In this document: positions 53,162 through 61,480 of the stretch, in pieces
How positions within the stretch are numbered: position 1 is the first letter of the stretch
How the letters are laid out: the number at the start of each line of letters is the position of its first letter
NCBI GenBank assembly: GCA_947039275.1
Contig: CAMQYL010000010.1
Coordinates: 1-64,000 of the forward strand
DNA from: Amulumruptor sp947039275
GTDB taxonomy: Bacteria; Bacteroidota; Bacteroidia; Bacteroidales; Muribaculaceae
Direction: 5' to 3'
Length of the DNA stretch: 64,000 bases
The notes under the pieces: generated by a model
What the model saw: only the letters and a program-made list of their open reading frames with translations
What the model was told of the DNA's origin: nothing
Database searches by the model: none
Translations under genes and position numbers: made by a program

Positions 53162-54700
53162 TTACTGTTCGTAGCTCTCGATGATGTTGAGCATCTTGAG
53201 GGTCGCGCTGATGGCGCTTTCGGTTTGGTCGCCGTCAAGTCCGCGGGTCTTGATGATGCGTCCGTCGTAGTCCCACGTGATGGTGGTATGCACGAGCGCG
53301 TCTGACCGTCCGCCCGGGGGGATGTTGACCGTGTAGTTTGTCAGCACCGGGAATGTTCGTTTGAGTTTGGTGCGGTATATGCTGCGGAGTGCGCGGACGA
53401 AGGCATCGTATTGTCCGTCGCCCGAGGCATTGGCTTCATATTCCACGCCGTCTACGCTCAGCCTCACCATTGCCATCGGTTGCAGACCTTTGCTGGCACT
53501 TATGGCATAGTTGACGAGCTGCACTGTGGAGGGGAGGGTGGCATGCTTGATGACATCTGCCACAATGAATGGAAGGTCGCTTTGGGTGACTATCTCCTTC
53601 TTGTCGCCGAGGGCGATGACGCGGTCTGTAACCGTCTTGACATGCTCCTCGCTCAGCTCTATGCCGAGAACTTCGAGATTCTTGCGTATGTTGGCTTTGC
53701 CCGAAGTCTTGCCGAGCGCATATTCGCGTTCGCGTCCGAAGCGTTCGGGGAGCAGGTCGTTGTAGTAGAGCTGCTTCTTGTTGTCACCGTCGGAGTGGAT
53801 GCCGGCACACTGGGTAAACACGCTGTCGCCGATGATGGGCTTGTTGGGTGGCACCATGATGCCCGAAAACGACTCGACGATGTGGCTGACCTTGTTGATT
53901 TTGCTCTCGTCGACCCCTGTGGTCATGTGGAGCTGGTCGTGGATGACGGCAAGCGCACTTGACAGGGCGGCGTTGCCGGCTCGTTCGCCCAGACCGTTGA
54001 CAGTAGTGTGCACGCCCTTTGCTCCGCCCTTGATGGCAGCAAACAGATTGGCTGTGGCGAGGTCGTAGTCATTGTGGGCATGGAAGTCGAAGTGGAGCTT
54101 CGGATAGGTCTTGACCATGCGGTGCACATATGACAGGGTATCATAGGGGTTGAGGATGCCCAGTGTGTCAGGGAGCATGAACCGCTCTATGGGAAGGTCC
54201 ATAAGCGCATCCACCATGTTGAACACATACTCCGGCGAGTGCTTCATGCCGTTGCTCCAGTCCTCGAGATAGAGATTGACTTTCAGTCCGGCTTCGCGGG
54301 CGCGGAGCACCTCGCTGCGTATGGCTTCGATATGTTCCTGGGGAGTCTGTTTTAGCTGGTAACGGCAGTGTTTCTCCGAGCCTTTTGAAAGCAGATTGAT
54401 GACACGTCCGCCCACGGCACGTACCCAGTCGATGGACACACCGCGGTCAATGAAACCGAGCACCTCTATGGCATCTATCAGCCCGGCGCGTTCGCTCCAT
54501 CGACACACATCCTCCACTGACTGACGTTCACCCTCAGAGACGCGCGCAGAGGCTATCTCGATGCGCGGCACGTGAAGCTCGGTGAGGAGCAGACGTGTGA
54601 TGGTCAGCTTCTCAGATGGAGTAAACGACACTCCTGAGGTCTGTTCGCCGTCGCGGAGTGTCGTGTCCATTATCTCAACATGCGCCATGGCTTGCTTCAA
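53162..54700 (-). CDS. 2-isopropylmalate/citramalate synthase family protein (LeuA paralogue)
   Basis: A cytosolic Claisen-condensing enzyme of the DRE-TIM family, 512 residues. The catalytic start is MDTTLRDGEQTSGVSFTP. The metal ligands are in FHAHNDYDLATANL, and NGLGERAGNAAL is the second signature. A LeuA regulatory (dimer) domain fills the last ~110 residues. Sequence differs from the leuA at 56740, with GVSFTPSEKLTITRLLL in place of GCQLNTVEKIEVAKAL. In the Bacteroidales leu cluster such a paralogue may act as (R)-citramalate synthase, giving 2-oxobutyrate for isoleucine. Substrate is not proven. It overlaps leuD by 26 nt. Confidence 0.88.
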   Translation of the reverse strand: MKQAMAHVEIMDTTLRDGEQTSGVSFTPSEKLTITRLLLTELHVPRIEIASARVSEGERQSVEDVCRWSERAGLIDAIEVLGFIDRGVSIDWVRAVGGRVINLLSKGSEKHCRYQLKQTPQEHIEAIRSEVLRAREAGLKVNLYLEDWSNGMKHSPEYVFNMVDALMDLPIERFMLPDTLGILNPYDTLSYVHRMVKTYPKLHFDFHAHNDYDLATANLFAAIKGGAKGVHTTVNGLGERAGNAALSSALAVIHDQLHMTTGVDESKINKVSHIVESFSGIMVPPNKPIIGDSVFTQCAGIHSDGDNKKQLYYNDLLPERFGREREYALGKTSGKANIRKNLEVLGIELSEEHVKTVTDRVIALGDKKEIVTQSDLPFIVADVIKHATLPSTVQLVNYAISASKGLQPMAMVRLSVDGVEYEANASGDGQYDAFVRALRSIYRTKLKRTFPVLTNYTVNIPPGGRSDALVHTTITWDYDGRIIKTRGLDGDQTESAISATLKMLNIIESYEQ

Positions 54701-55271
54701 AGGCTTCGATGTCGGCTTTCTTGGTCAGGAGATACTCGATGTCATCGAGACCCTGACCGAGACACTGCTTCTTATAAGCGTTGATGTCAAAGTTTTCGCT
54801 CTTGCCGGTGGCAAGGTTGGTGATGGTCTGGGTGGGGAGGTCTACGCGCACCTCTGTCTTGGGATCTTTGGCGATGGAGTCAAACAGTTCGGCAAGGAAC
54901 TCTTCGCTGACCACAACAGGGAGCACGAAGTTGTTAAGTTCGTTGTTTTTGTGGATGTCAGCAAAGAAACTGCTGACCACTACGCGAAATCCGTAGTCGG
55001 CGATAGCCCATGCGGCGTGTTCGCGTGACGAGCCGCTGCCAAAGTTCTTGCCAGCCACGAGCACGCATCCGCTGTAGGTGGGGTCATTGAGCACGAAGTC
55101 GGGGTTGGGGTTGCCGTCCTTGTCATAACGCCAGTCACGGAAAAGGTTGTCGCCGAATCCCTCGCGGCTGGTGGCTTTGAGGAATCGGGCAGGGATGATC
55201 TGGTCGGTATCCACATTCTCTATGGGCAGAGGTATGCAGGTGGAGGTTATGGTGGTGAATTTTTCTTTCAT
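54675..55271 (-). CDS. leuD: 3-isopropylmalate dehydratase small subunit
   Basis: The swivel subunit of the isomerase that converts 2- to 3-isopropylmalate, together with LeuC. It has 198 residues. PLPIENVDTDQIIPARFLK and GKNFGSGSSREHAAWAIADYGFRVV are the substrate-binding hallmarks of aconitase-family small subunits. Its 3' end overlaps the next gene, so translation is probably coupled. The same pair can process citramalate. Confidence 0.97.
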   Translation of the reverse strand: MKEKFTTITSTCIPLPIENVDTDQIIPARFLKATSREGFGDNLFRDWRYDKDGNPNPDFVLNDPTYSGCVLVAGKNFGSGSSREHAAWAIADYGFRVVVSSFFADIHKNNELNNFVLPVVVSEEFLAELFDSIAKDPKTEVRVDLPTQTITNLATGKSENFDINAYKKQCLGQGLDDIEYLLTKKADIEAFEASHGAC

Positions 55272-55305
55272 AGTGAAAAGGTGGAATATTGGTCAGATAA
55301 ATGGC

Positions 55306-56700
55306 TTAGAGGTCAGAAGGCTCAGAGAGCACACCAGTTATGGCAGTGGCAGCAGCCACGAGCGGTCCGGCGAGGATGGTGCGCGAGCCTGGACCCTGAC
55401 GACCCTCGAAGTTGCGGTTAGATGTGCTGACGGCAAGTTTGCCTTCGGGAATCTTGTCCTCGTTCATTGCCAGGCATGCCGAGCATCCGGGCTGACGCAG
55501 CTCAAAGCCTGCCTCTGCGAGTATCTTGTCAAGACCTTCAGCCTTGATCTGGTCGCTCACGAGCCAAGATCCCGGCACGAGCCAAGCAGTGATGTTGTCG
55601 GCTTTCTTCTTGCCCTTGACTATCTCGGCAAATGCACGGAAGTCCTCGATTCTGCCGTTGGTACAGCTTCCGAGGAACACGTAGTCCACGGGTATACCTT
55701 TGAGTTTCTGACCTTCATGGAATCCCATGTAGGAGAGTGACTTCTCGTAGCTCTGACGTGCGGTCTCGTCATCGCCTTCAAATGCAGGGATAGCATCGTT
55801 GATACCCATGCCGAGTCCGGGGTTGGTGCCGTAGGTGATGCGCGGCTCTATGTCAGCAGCATCAAAGTTGATTTCGGCATCAAACACTGCGTCCTCGTCA
55901 CTGTAGAGGGTCTTCCAGTAAGCAAGAGCCTTGTCCCAATCCTCTCCCTGGGGAGCAAATTCGCGACCCTTGACATACTCGAATGTGGTCTCGTCGGGAG
56001 CAATCATGCCGCCGCGGGCACCCATCTCTATCGAGAGGTTGCAGACGGTCATGCGTCCCTCCATAGAGAGGTTGCGGATAGCATCACCGGCATATTCCAC
56101 AAAGTAGCCCGTGGCTCCGCTGGTGGTCATCTTGGCTATGATATAGAGGGCTATGTCCTTGGCTGTCACGCCTGGGCGGAGCTTGCCGTTGACATTGATA
56201 CGCATCTTCTTGGGCTTGGGTTGGAGAATGCACTGCGATGCGAGCACCATCTCCACCTCGCTGGTGCCGATGCCGAACGCTACCGCACCGAATGCTCCGT
56301 GGGTAGAGGTATGGCTGTCGCCGCACACGATGGTGTAGCCCGGGAGAGTCAGACCGTTTTCCGGACCGATGACATGTATGATACCGTTCTTGCGGTGTCC
56401 CAGTCCGTAGAGTGTCACGCCAAATTCGCGGGCATTGCGGGTGAGGGTGTCCACCTGGTTGCGGCTCACTGGGTCGGCTATAGGCTGGTCCTGGTGGAGG
56501 GTAGGTATGTTGTGGTCAGGAGAGCAGTAGGTGCGTTCGGGACGCATGACTTTGAGACCGCGCTGGCGGAGTCCGTCAAACGCCTGGGGCGATGTTACTT
56601 CGTGGCAGTAGTGGCGGTCGATATAGAGTTGGTCGGGACCGTCTTCGATGTGGTTGACCACGTGGGCATCCCAGATTTTGTCAAACAATGTCTTTGCCAT
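55306..56700 (-). CDS. leuC: 3-isopropylmalate dehydratase large subunit
   Basis: The [4Fe-4S] subunit of isopropylmalate isomerase, 464 residues. It starts KTLFDKIWDAHVV. It has the HRxYC-type loop IDRHYCHEVTSPQAFDGLR and GDSHTSTHGAFGAVAFGIGTSEVE. Cluster cysteines lie in GSCTNGRIED and in RQPGCSACLAMNEDK. It lies 34 nt before leuD and 39 nt after leuA. Confidence 0.97.
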   Translation of the reverse strand: MAKTLFDKIWDAHVVNHIEDGPDQLYIDRHYCHEVTSPQAFDGLRQRGLKVMRPERTYCSPDHNIPTLHQDQPIADPVSRNQVDTLTRNAREFGVTLYGLGHRKNGIIHVIGPENGLTLPGYTIVCGDSHTSTHGAFGAVAFGIGTSEVEMVLASQCILQPKPKKMRINVNGKLRPGVTAKDIALYIIAKMTTSGATGYFVEYAGDAIRNLSMEGRMTVCNLSIEMGARGGMIAPDETTFEYVKGREFAPQGEDWDKALAYWKTLYSDEDAVFDAEINFDAADIEPRITYGTNPGLGMGINDAIPAFEGDDETARQSYEKSLSYMGFHEGQKLKGIPVDYVFLGSCTNGRIEDFRAFAEIVKGKKKADNITAWLVPGSWLVSDQIKAEGLDKILAEAGFELRQPGCSACLAMNEDKIPEGKLAVSTSNRNFEGRQGPGSRTILAGPLVAAATAITGVLSEPSDL

Positions 56701-56739
56701 GTATCTGTATAATGTTGTATTGGTTTGATTTCGTGATGA

Positions 56740-58236
56740 TTAGTGCACAAATTTGTTGATGGCGTCAAGGAATGCTTCGGCAGAGGCTGCCACGATGTCG
56801 GTGTTGGCAGAGAAGCCGTTGTAGTGAGCTCCTTCGTATTCTACGGTCATATGCACCTTGCCTACGTCGTTGCTTCCCTTGTTGATGGCTTGGATGAGGA
56901 ATTCCTTGAGGAGCATCTTGCGGCGGATGATGATCTTGATGGCATTGATGGCTGCATCTACAGGACCATTGCCAGAAGCGGCTGCTTCGAATTTCTCGCC
57001 GGCGATGTCGAGACCGACGCTGGCAACAGAGCGGATGCCCACGCCAGAGGTGACTTGCAGGAAGTCGAGCTTGATGCGGCTGCGGGCTTTATGGTGCTCG
57101 CCGGCGAGCATCAGCACGTCATCGTCGTTGATTTCCTTCTTGCGGTCGGCAAGTTTAAGGAACTGCTCATATGCCTTGTCGAGGGCTTCGGTGTCGAGAT
57201 TGATGCCGAGGGTGTGCAGACGGTGTTTGAGGGCGGCGCGTCCGCTGCGGGCTGTGAGCACGATGGAGTTTTCGTCCACGCCCACATCCTTGGGGTCGAT
57301 GATTTCGTAGCTTTCGCGGTTTTTGAGCACACCGTCCTGATGTATGCCCGATGAGTGAGCGAATGCGTTGCGACCTACAATAGCCTTGTTGGGCTGTACG
57401 GGCATGTTCATCAGCGATGACACCATGCGGCTTGTCGAGGCTATTTTTGTGGCGTTGATGTTGGTGTCTATGCCGAGTTCCTTGTGGGAGCGGAGGGTCA
57501 TGACTACTTCCTCGAGGGCAGTGTTTCCGGCGCGTTCGCCTATGCCGTTGATGGTCACTTCCACCTGACGGGCACCGTTGATGACACCCATGACAGTGTT
57601 GGCTGTCGCCATGCCGAGGTCGTTATGGCAGTGGGTGGAGAGTATAGCCTTGTCGATGTTGCTGACATGCTCCATCAGGTAGCGGATTTTGGCTCCGTAT
57701 TCCTCAGGCAGGCAGTAGCCTGTGGTATCGGGAATATTGACCACGGTTGCTCCGGCGGCTATGACAGCTTCCACTACCCGGGCGAGATACTCGTTGTCGG
57801 TGCGTCCGGCATCCTCACAGTAAAACTCCACGTCGTCAACGAATTTGCGGGCATAGGCGACAGCTGCCACGCCGCGCTCGAGGATGTCCTCGCGGTTGGA
57901 GTTGAACTTGTATTTGATATGTGAGTCGCTTGTGCCTATGCCGGTGTGGATACGCTTGCGCTTGGCATATTGCAGTGCATCGGCTGCCACGCGGATGTCG
58001 TTTTCCACGGCGCGTGTCAGAGCGCAGATTGTAGGCCATGTCACGGCTTTGGATATTTCCACTACGGAGTTGAAGTCTCCAGGACTTGACACGGGGAAGC
58101 CGGCTTCGATTACATCCACTCCGAGAGCTTCAAGGGCTTTTGCCACTTCGATTTTCTCCACGGTGTTAAGCTGACATCCTGGCACCTGCTCGCCGTCACG
58201 CAGAGTGGTGTCGAATATATACAATCGGTCGCTCAT
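56740..58236 (-). CDS. leuA: 2-isopropylmalate synthase
   Basis: The first committed enzyme of leucine synthesis, condensing acetyl-CoA with 2-oxoisovalerate. It has 498 residues. The catalytic start is DTTLRDGEQVPGCQLN, metal-binding STHCHNDLGMATAN and the signature NGIGERAGNTALEEV. A C-terminal allosteric domain (~390-498) is present: SVASVGLDIAGEKFEAAASGNGPVDAAINAI. It is the first gene of the cluster, with a full consensus promoter at 58313-58343. Confidence 0.96.
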   Translation of the reverse strand: MSDRLYIFDTTLRDGEQVPGCQLNTVEKIEVAKALEALGVDVIEAGFPVSSPGDFNSVVEISKAVTWPTICALTRAVENDIRVAADALQYAKRKRIHTGIGTSDSHIKYKFNSNREDILERGVAAVAYARKFVDDVEFYCEDAGRTDNEYLARVVEAVIAAGATVVNIPDTTGYCLPEEYGAKIRYLMEHVSNIDKAILSTHCHNDLGMATANTVMGVINGARQVEVTINGIGERAGNTALEEVVMTLRSHKELGIDTNINATKIASTSRMVSSLMNMPVQPNKAIVGRNAFAHSSGIHQDGVLKNRESYEIIDPKDVGVDENSIVLTARSGRAALKHRLHTLGINLDTEALDKAYEQFLKLADRKKEINDDDVLMLAGEHHKARSRIKLDFLQVTSGVGIRSVASVGLDIAGEKFEAAASGNGPVDAAINAIKIIIRRKMLLKEFLIQAINKGSNDVGKVHMTVEYEGAHYNGFSANTDIVAASAEAFLDAINKFVH

Positions 58237-58589
58237 AAAATATGACTATCTTTTTTACCTTATATAAATGAAGTGTGACACGCCTTGATGATGCGTGTGT
58301 GATGAGGATGTGCAAAGGTACAGATAATAATTGATGTGCACAACAATATTATAATCCCGATTGCTAATTTGATTACAAAATGTTACAGTTTGGTTTGAGA
58401 ATCATTTAAGATTGCAATGTTGTCAATGCTCTTTTAACTAAAAACTATGTTATATAACACAAAAATCCTCCAAATGTGCATAAGTATATACACCTATATT
58501 AAATAATAAATAATTGAGGAAAAATTTCCGTAATTCAAAATGATAGTTTAAATTTGCCATCGGATATTAACCTAACGTTTTCAACAGAT
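58237..58589. other. Divergent regulatory region between leuA and the carboxyltransferase gene
   Basis: This AT-rich gap holds no gene. It contains the leuA promoter, a short hairpin in the leuA leader (CACACGC/GCGTGTC, about 58272-58297) and, on the plus strand, TAAATTTG at 58549-58556, 34 nt before the carboxyltransferase ATG. I see no leader peptide rich in leucine codons and no T-box. Confidence 0.55.
58313..58343 (-). promoter_or_regulatory. Promoter of the leu operon
   Basis: On the minus strand TTG (complement of 58341-58343), 20 nt, and TACCTTTG (complement of 58313-58320) fit the Bacteroidota consensus. The predicted leader is ~70 nt. Confidence 0.7.
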
Positions 58590-60482
58590 ATGATGGAACA
58601 ACGAAATTTAAAAATCCGTGATCTGACGTTGCGTGACGGTCAGCAGTCGCTGTTTGCCACGCGTATGACCCAGCAGACTATCGATCGCCTGCTCCCTTAC
58701 TATGAAAATGCAGGATTCTATATAATGGAGGTGTGGGGCGGAGCCGTCCCTGACTCGGTGATGAGATATCTTGACGAATCGCCTTGGACACGCCTGCGCA
58801 CCATCAGCGAGGCGATGAAGGGCAAGTCGCTCCTGTCGGCTTTGTCACGCGGTCGCAACCTATTCGGCTATGTGCCTTATCCTAATTCGGTCCTTGAAGG
58901 ATTCTACAAGGAGGCAATCAAGAATGGTCTTAATGTGATGCGTATCTTCGATGCGCTCAACGACATCGATAATGTCAAGGACTCGATACGCATGATCAAT
59001 GAGCTTGGCGGCATCGCCGATGGCGCGGTGTGCTACACTGTCGACCCCAAGGACGAAGCTCCCCAGCAGCCTGCGGGATTTGGCGCAAAACTTAAATCGC
59101 TTTTCGGTTCCAAACCGGCAGCCCCGCGTAAGATATTTACTGACGAATACTTTGTCAGCAAGGCTAAGGAGATGGAGGCTCTCGGGGCTAAGATCATTAC
59201 TCTTAAAGATATGGCAGGTCTGGTCAATCCGCTCCGTGCCGCCTCTATCATCTCACGGCTCAAATCCGAACTGAAAGTGCCTGTGGATTTCCATACCCAC
59301 TGTACACCCGGCTATGGTCTGGCTTCATCGGTGATGGCTATCATCAACGGCGTGGATATTCTCGACACCAACATATGGTGGTTTGGCGGCGGCTCGGCTG
59401 CCCCGGCTATAGAGCTTGTGTATGTTTTCGCCAAGAAGCTCGGTGTCAACGTTGAGGTCAACATGGAGGCTGTCGGCGAGATTCGTAAGGAGCTGCTTGA
59501 GGCGCGCAAGGCTCTTAAGGAGTTTGACCTCGCCAAACAGATGCCTAAGGATTTTGATCCTCTCAAGGATATGCTTCCGGCAGAGGTCGATGCTCTGTTT
59601 GACAAGGCTATAGATGCTGCGAAGAGAAGTGACGAGCAAGCTTTGCTTGATGCATGCCACGCCATAGAAGGCTATTTCGGATTCCCGAAGCCTAACCAGC
59701 TTGTCAAGGATGCCGAGGTGCCAGGCGGCATGTACAGCAACATGGTGGCTCAGCTCAAGGCTCTTGGAGCAAGCGAACTGCTTGACGATGCCATGGCTCT
59801 GATACCCAAGGTACGCCGAGACGCAGGTCTGGTACCCCTTGTGACCCCGACGAGTCAGATTGTGGGCAGTCAGGCTGTGAGCCTCGCGCTTGACCGCAAG
59901 AAAGGCAACAGGGACTACAGCAATCCATCCAACCAGTTTATATCGCTCATCAAGGGTGAATACGGTCATACGCCAGTGGCAGTAGACCCTGCTTTCCGTG
60001 AGATGATAACAGGCAGTCCCGTTGAGAAGGCTTATGATGTATCATCATATAAAAAGCCTGAAAATCCTGTGCTTGAAGAATTTGGAGGCGTGAAACTTGC
60101 CGCCAATGACGAGGAATACCTTTTGCTTGAACTTCTCCCCTCCGTAGCAGTCAACTTCCTGAAAAACCGTCGTCGTGAGGAGTATGAGGCTCAGCATGCC
60201 GATGAAATCAAGGCTGCCCAGGCTGAGGCTGAAGCAAAGGCTCAGGAGGAGGCGATTCCTGTGACAGGTCCCACTATATCAGCTCCTATGGGTGGCAAGG
60301 TCATCGCTGTCAATGTCAAGCCCGGACAGAAAGTCAAGGAGGGCGACGTGGTGCTCGTCTATGAGGCGATGAAGATGGAAAACGATGTCGAGGCTCCAGC
60401 CGATGGGGTGGTAAAGCGCCTGTTTGTGGATGTCAACGATGTCGTTGGTACAGACGCACTGCTCGTGGAGTTCCAGGAATGA
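58590..60482 (+). CDS. Biotin-dependent carboxyltransferase (pyruvate carboxylase subunit B / oxaloacetate decarboxylase alpha)
   Basis: A cytosolic enzyme that moves a carboxyl group between oxaloacetate and biotin. From the ATG at 58590 it has 630 residues. A TIM-barrel carboxyltransferase domain starts IRDLTLRDGQQSLFATRM, with FHTHCTPGYGLASSVMAI as metal site and LKDMAGLVNP, whose Lys faces the active site. The PYC_OADA domain follows. A C-terminal biotinyl domain carries Lys in YEAMKMENDVEAP (Lys ~596). Upstream starts are rejected because TAAATTTG (58549-58556) overlaps the TTG at 58554. The partner biotin carboxylase or membrane beta subunit is not nearby, so direction is open. Confidence 0.92.
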   Translation: MMEQRNLKIRDLTLRDGQQSLFATRMTQQTIDRLLPYYENAGFYIMEVWGGAVPDSVMRYLDESPWTRLRTISEAMKGKSLLSALSRGRNLFGYVPYPNSVLEGFYKEAIKNGLNVMRIFDALNDIDNVKDSIRMINELGGIADGAVCYTVDPKDEAPQQPAGFGAKLKSLFGSKPAAPRKIFTDEYFVSKAKEMEALGAKIITLKDMAGLVNPLRAASIISRLKSELKVPVDFHTHCTPGYGLASSVMAIINGVDILDTNIWWFGGGSAAPAIELVYVFAKKLGVNVEVNMEAVGEIRKELLEARKALKEFDLAKQMPKDFDPLKDMLPAEVDALFDKAIDAAKRSDEQALLDACHAIEGYFGFPKPNQLVKDAEVPGGMYSNMVAQLKALGASELLDDAMALIPKVRRDAGLVPLVTPTSQIVGSQAVSLALDRKKGNRDYSNPSNQFISLIKGEYGHTPVAVDPAFREMITGSPVEKAYDVSSYKKPENPVLEEFGGVKLAANDEEYLLLELLPSVAVNFLKNRRREEYEAQHADEIKAAQAEAEAKAQEEAIPVTGPTISAPMGGKVIAVNVKPGQKVKEGDVVLVYEAMKMENDVEAPADGVVKRLFVDVNDVVGTDALLVEFQE

Positions 60483-60508
60483 CGTAAGTCGCTTAAAGAC
60501 TATAATTT

Positions 60509-60560
60509 AAGTCGTATAATTCTTATAAGTCGTATAAATCTTATAAGAATTATACGACTT
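60509..60560 (+). terminator. AT-rich 21-bp hairpin after the carboxyltransferase gene
   Basis: The arms 60509-60529 and 60540-60560 are perfectly complementary, with a 10-nt loop. They contain repeats of CGTATAA. It begins 26 nt after the stop codon. No T run follows. Confidence 0.55.
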
Positions 60561-60583
60561 GCTTTATTTGAACTGGCATAAAA

Positions 60584-60615
60584 AAACTGTTGGCATCTCA
60601 CGATGCCAACAGTTT
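60584..60615. terminator. Intrinsic terminator hairpin
   Basis: A perfect 14-bp stem (60584-60597 with 60602-60615) and a 4-nt loop lie between two convergent genes. A6 on the left (60581-60586) gives a U tract on the minus strand, so it probably ends the SPOR gene, and perhaps also the carboxyltransferase transcript. Confidence 0.75.
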
Positions 60616-60778
60616 ATCATAATCTACAATCTATAAAAACATATATATTTTTGGAAAAATGCTCTCAAAGCAGTAGTATCAATAATCCTTCTTGCTTTGT
60701 GATTACAAAGGTAAAGGGAATTTCTGTAAAATTCAAAAAATTATTTTTAATAAAGCATAAATAAGTTCGTTGTGTTTC

Positions 60779-61354
60779 TTAGTATCCTCTCTGAGCTGGT
60801 TGAATGACTGTAGGAAACGGCTCTTTAAGCATCAATCTTTGGTCGGATTTGACTGCGTCAAGCTGCTTTATGGCATTCTCAGGGCTGCTGACGGTGTCGG
60901 CAGCTACAAAGTAGCGAGGTTCTGAGTTTTGAAATACCATGGCATTTTGATAGCCGTAGCCCTGGAGCCTGGTGCACATCTCACGGGCATTGAAACGTTG
61001 CTTGAATTGCCCGACTATGATGCAAAACGGTTTGCCCAAAAGCGAGGGACGCCCAGGCGTGGCATCGGTTGCTGTCGGTTTTGTCGGTGTGGAACTCTTG
61101 TCTATGACGGGGCGTATCCACTCTACACGATATGACAGGATGGTGTCGCCAACGTGCATGATGGCTGGGCGTCCGCCAGTCTGCATTGCTGCGCGAGCCG
61201 TCGAGTCAAGATACTCCTCCTCACCAGAGTGGCGTGTCTTGACAGTGGTTTCGTAAGCCTCTCGGTAATGCTTCTCCGATGGCTTGCAGCTGAATAGTCC
61301 GCCGATGGTAGCTGTGCAAAAAATAACCAGTATGGCTGTTTTTGTTGTTTTCAA
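60779..61354 (-). CDS. SPOR domain lipoprotein
   Basis: A periplasmic, lipid-anchored peptidoglycan-binding protein of 191 residues. The lipobox GGLFSC gives Cys23. A spacer of ~80 residues leads to a C-terminal SPOR domain: FCIIVGQFKQRFNAREMCTRLQGYGYQNAMVF, then RYFVAADTVSSPENAIKQLDAVK. SPOR domains bind glycan strands lacking stem peptides, usually at division sites. It is monocistronic. Confidence 0.87.
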   Translation of the reverse strand: MKTTKTAILVIFCTATIGGLFSCKPSEKHYREAYETTVKTRHSGEEEYLDSTARAAMQTGGRPAIMHVGDTILSYRVEWIRPVIDKSSTPTKPTATDATPGRPSLLGKPFCIIVGQFKQRFNAREMCTRLQGYGYQNAMVFQNSEPRYFVAADTVSSPENAIKQLDAVKSDQRLMLKEPFPTVIQPAQRGY

Positions 61355-61369
61355 TGTTTAGATACTATT

Positions 61370-61453
61370 TGTAGGGACATGCCACGGCATGTCTGCCTTG
61401 TGTTGCTGGTCAAACCGTTGCTATATGCTGACATGCCATGGCATGTCCCTACA
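61370..61453. repeat. REPIN (third GACATGCC-type copy)
   Basis: Two inverted REPs headed GTAGGGAC, with stem GACATGCC/GGCATGTC, lie ~40 bp apart. The left one has AC at the centre (GCCACGGC). They are between the SPOR gene and the neopullulanase gene. Confidence 0.85.
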
Positions 61454-61480
61454 GGTGTCAATATGGGTTATAAAATGGCA

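Noticed and set aside
58554..58589. Upstream TTG start for the carboxyltransferase
   Set aside because: The codon lies within the TAAATTTG -7 element, and the family alignment begins at the ATG 58590/58593.
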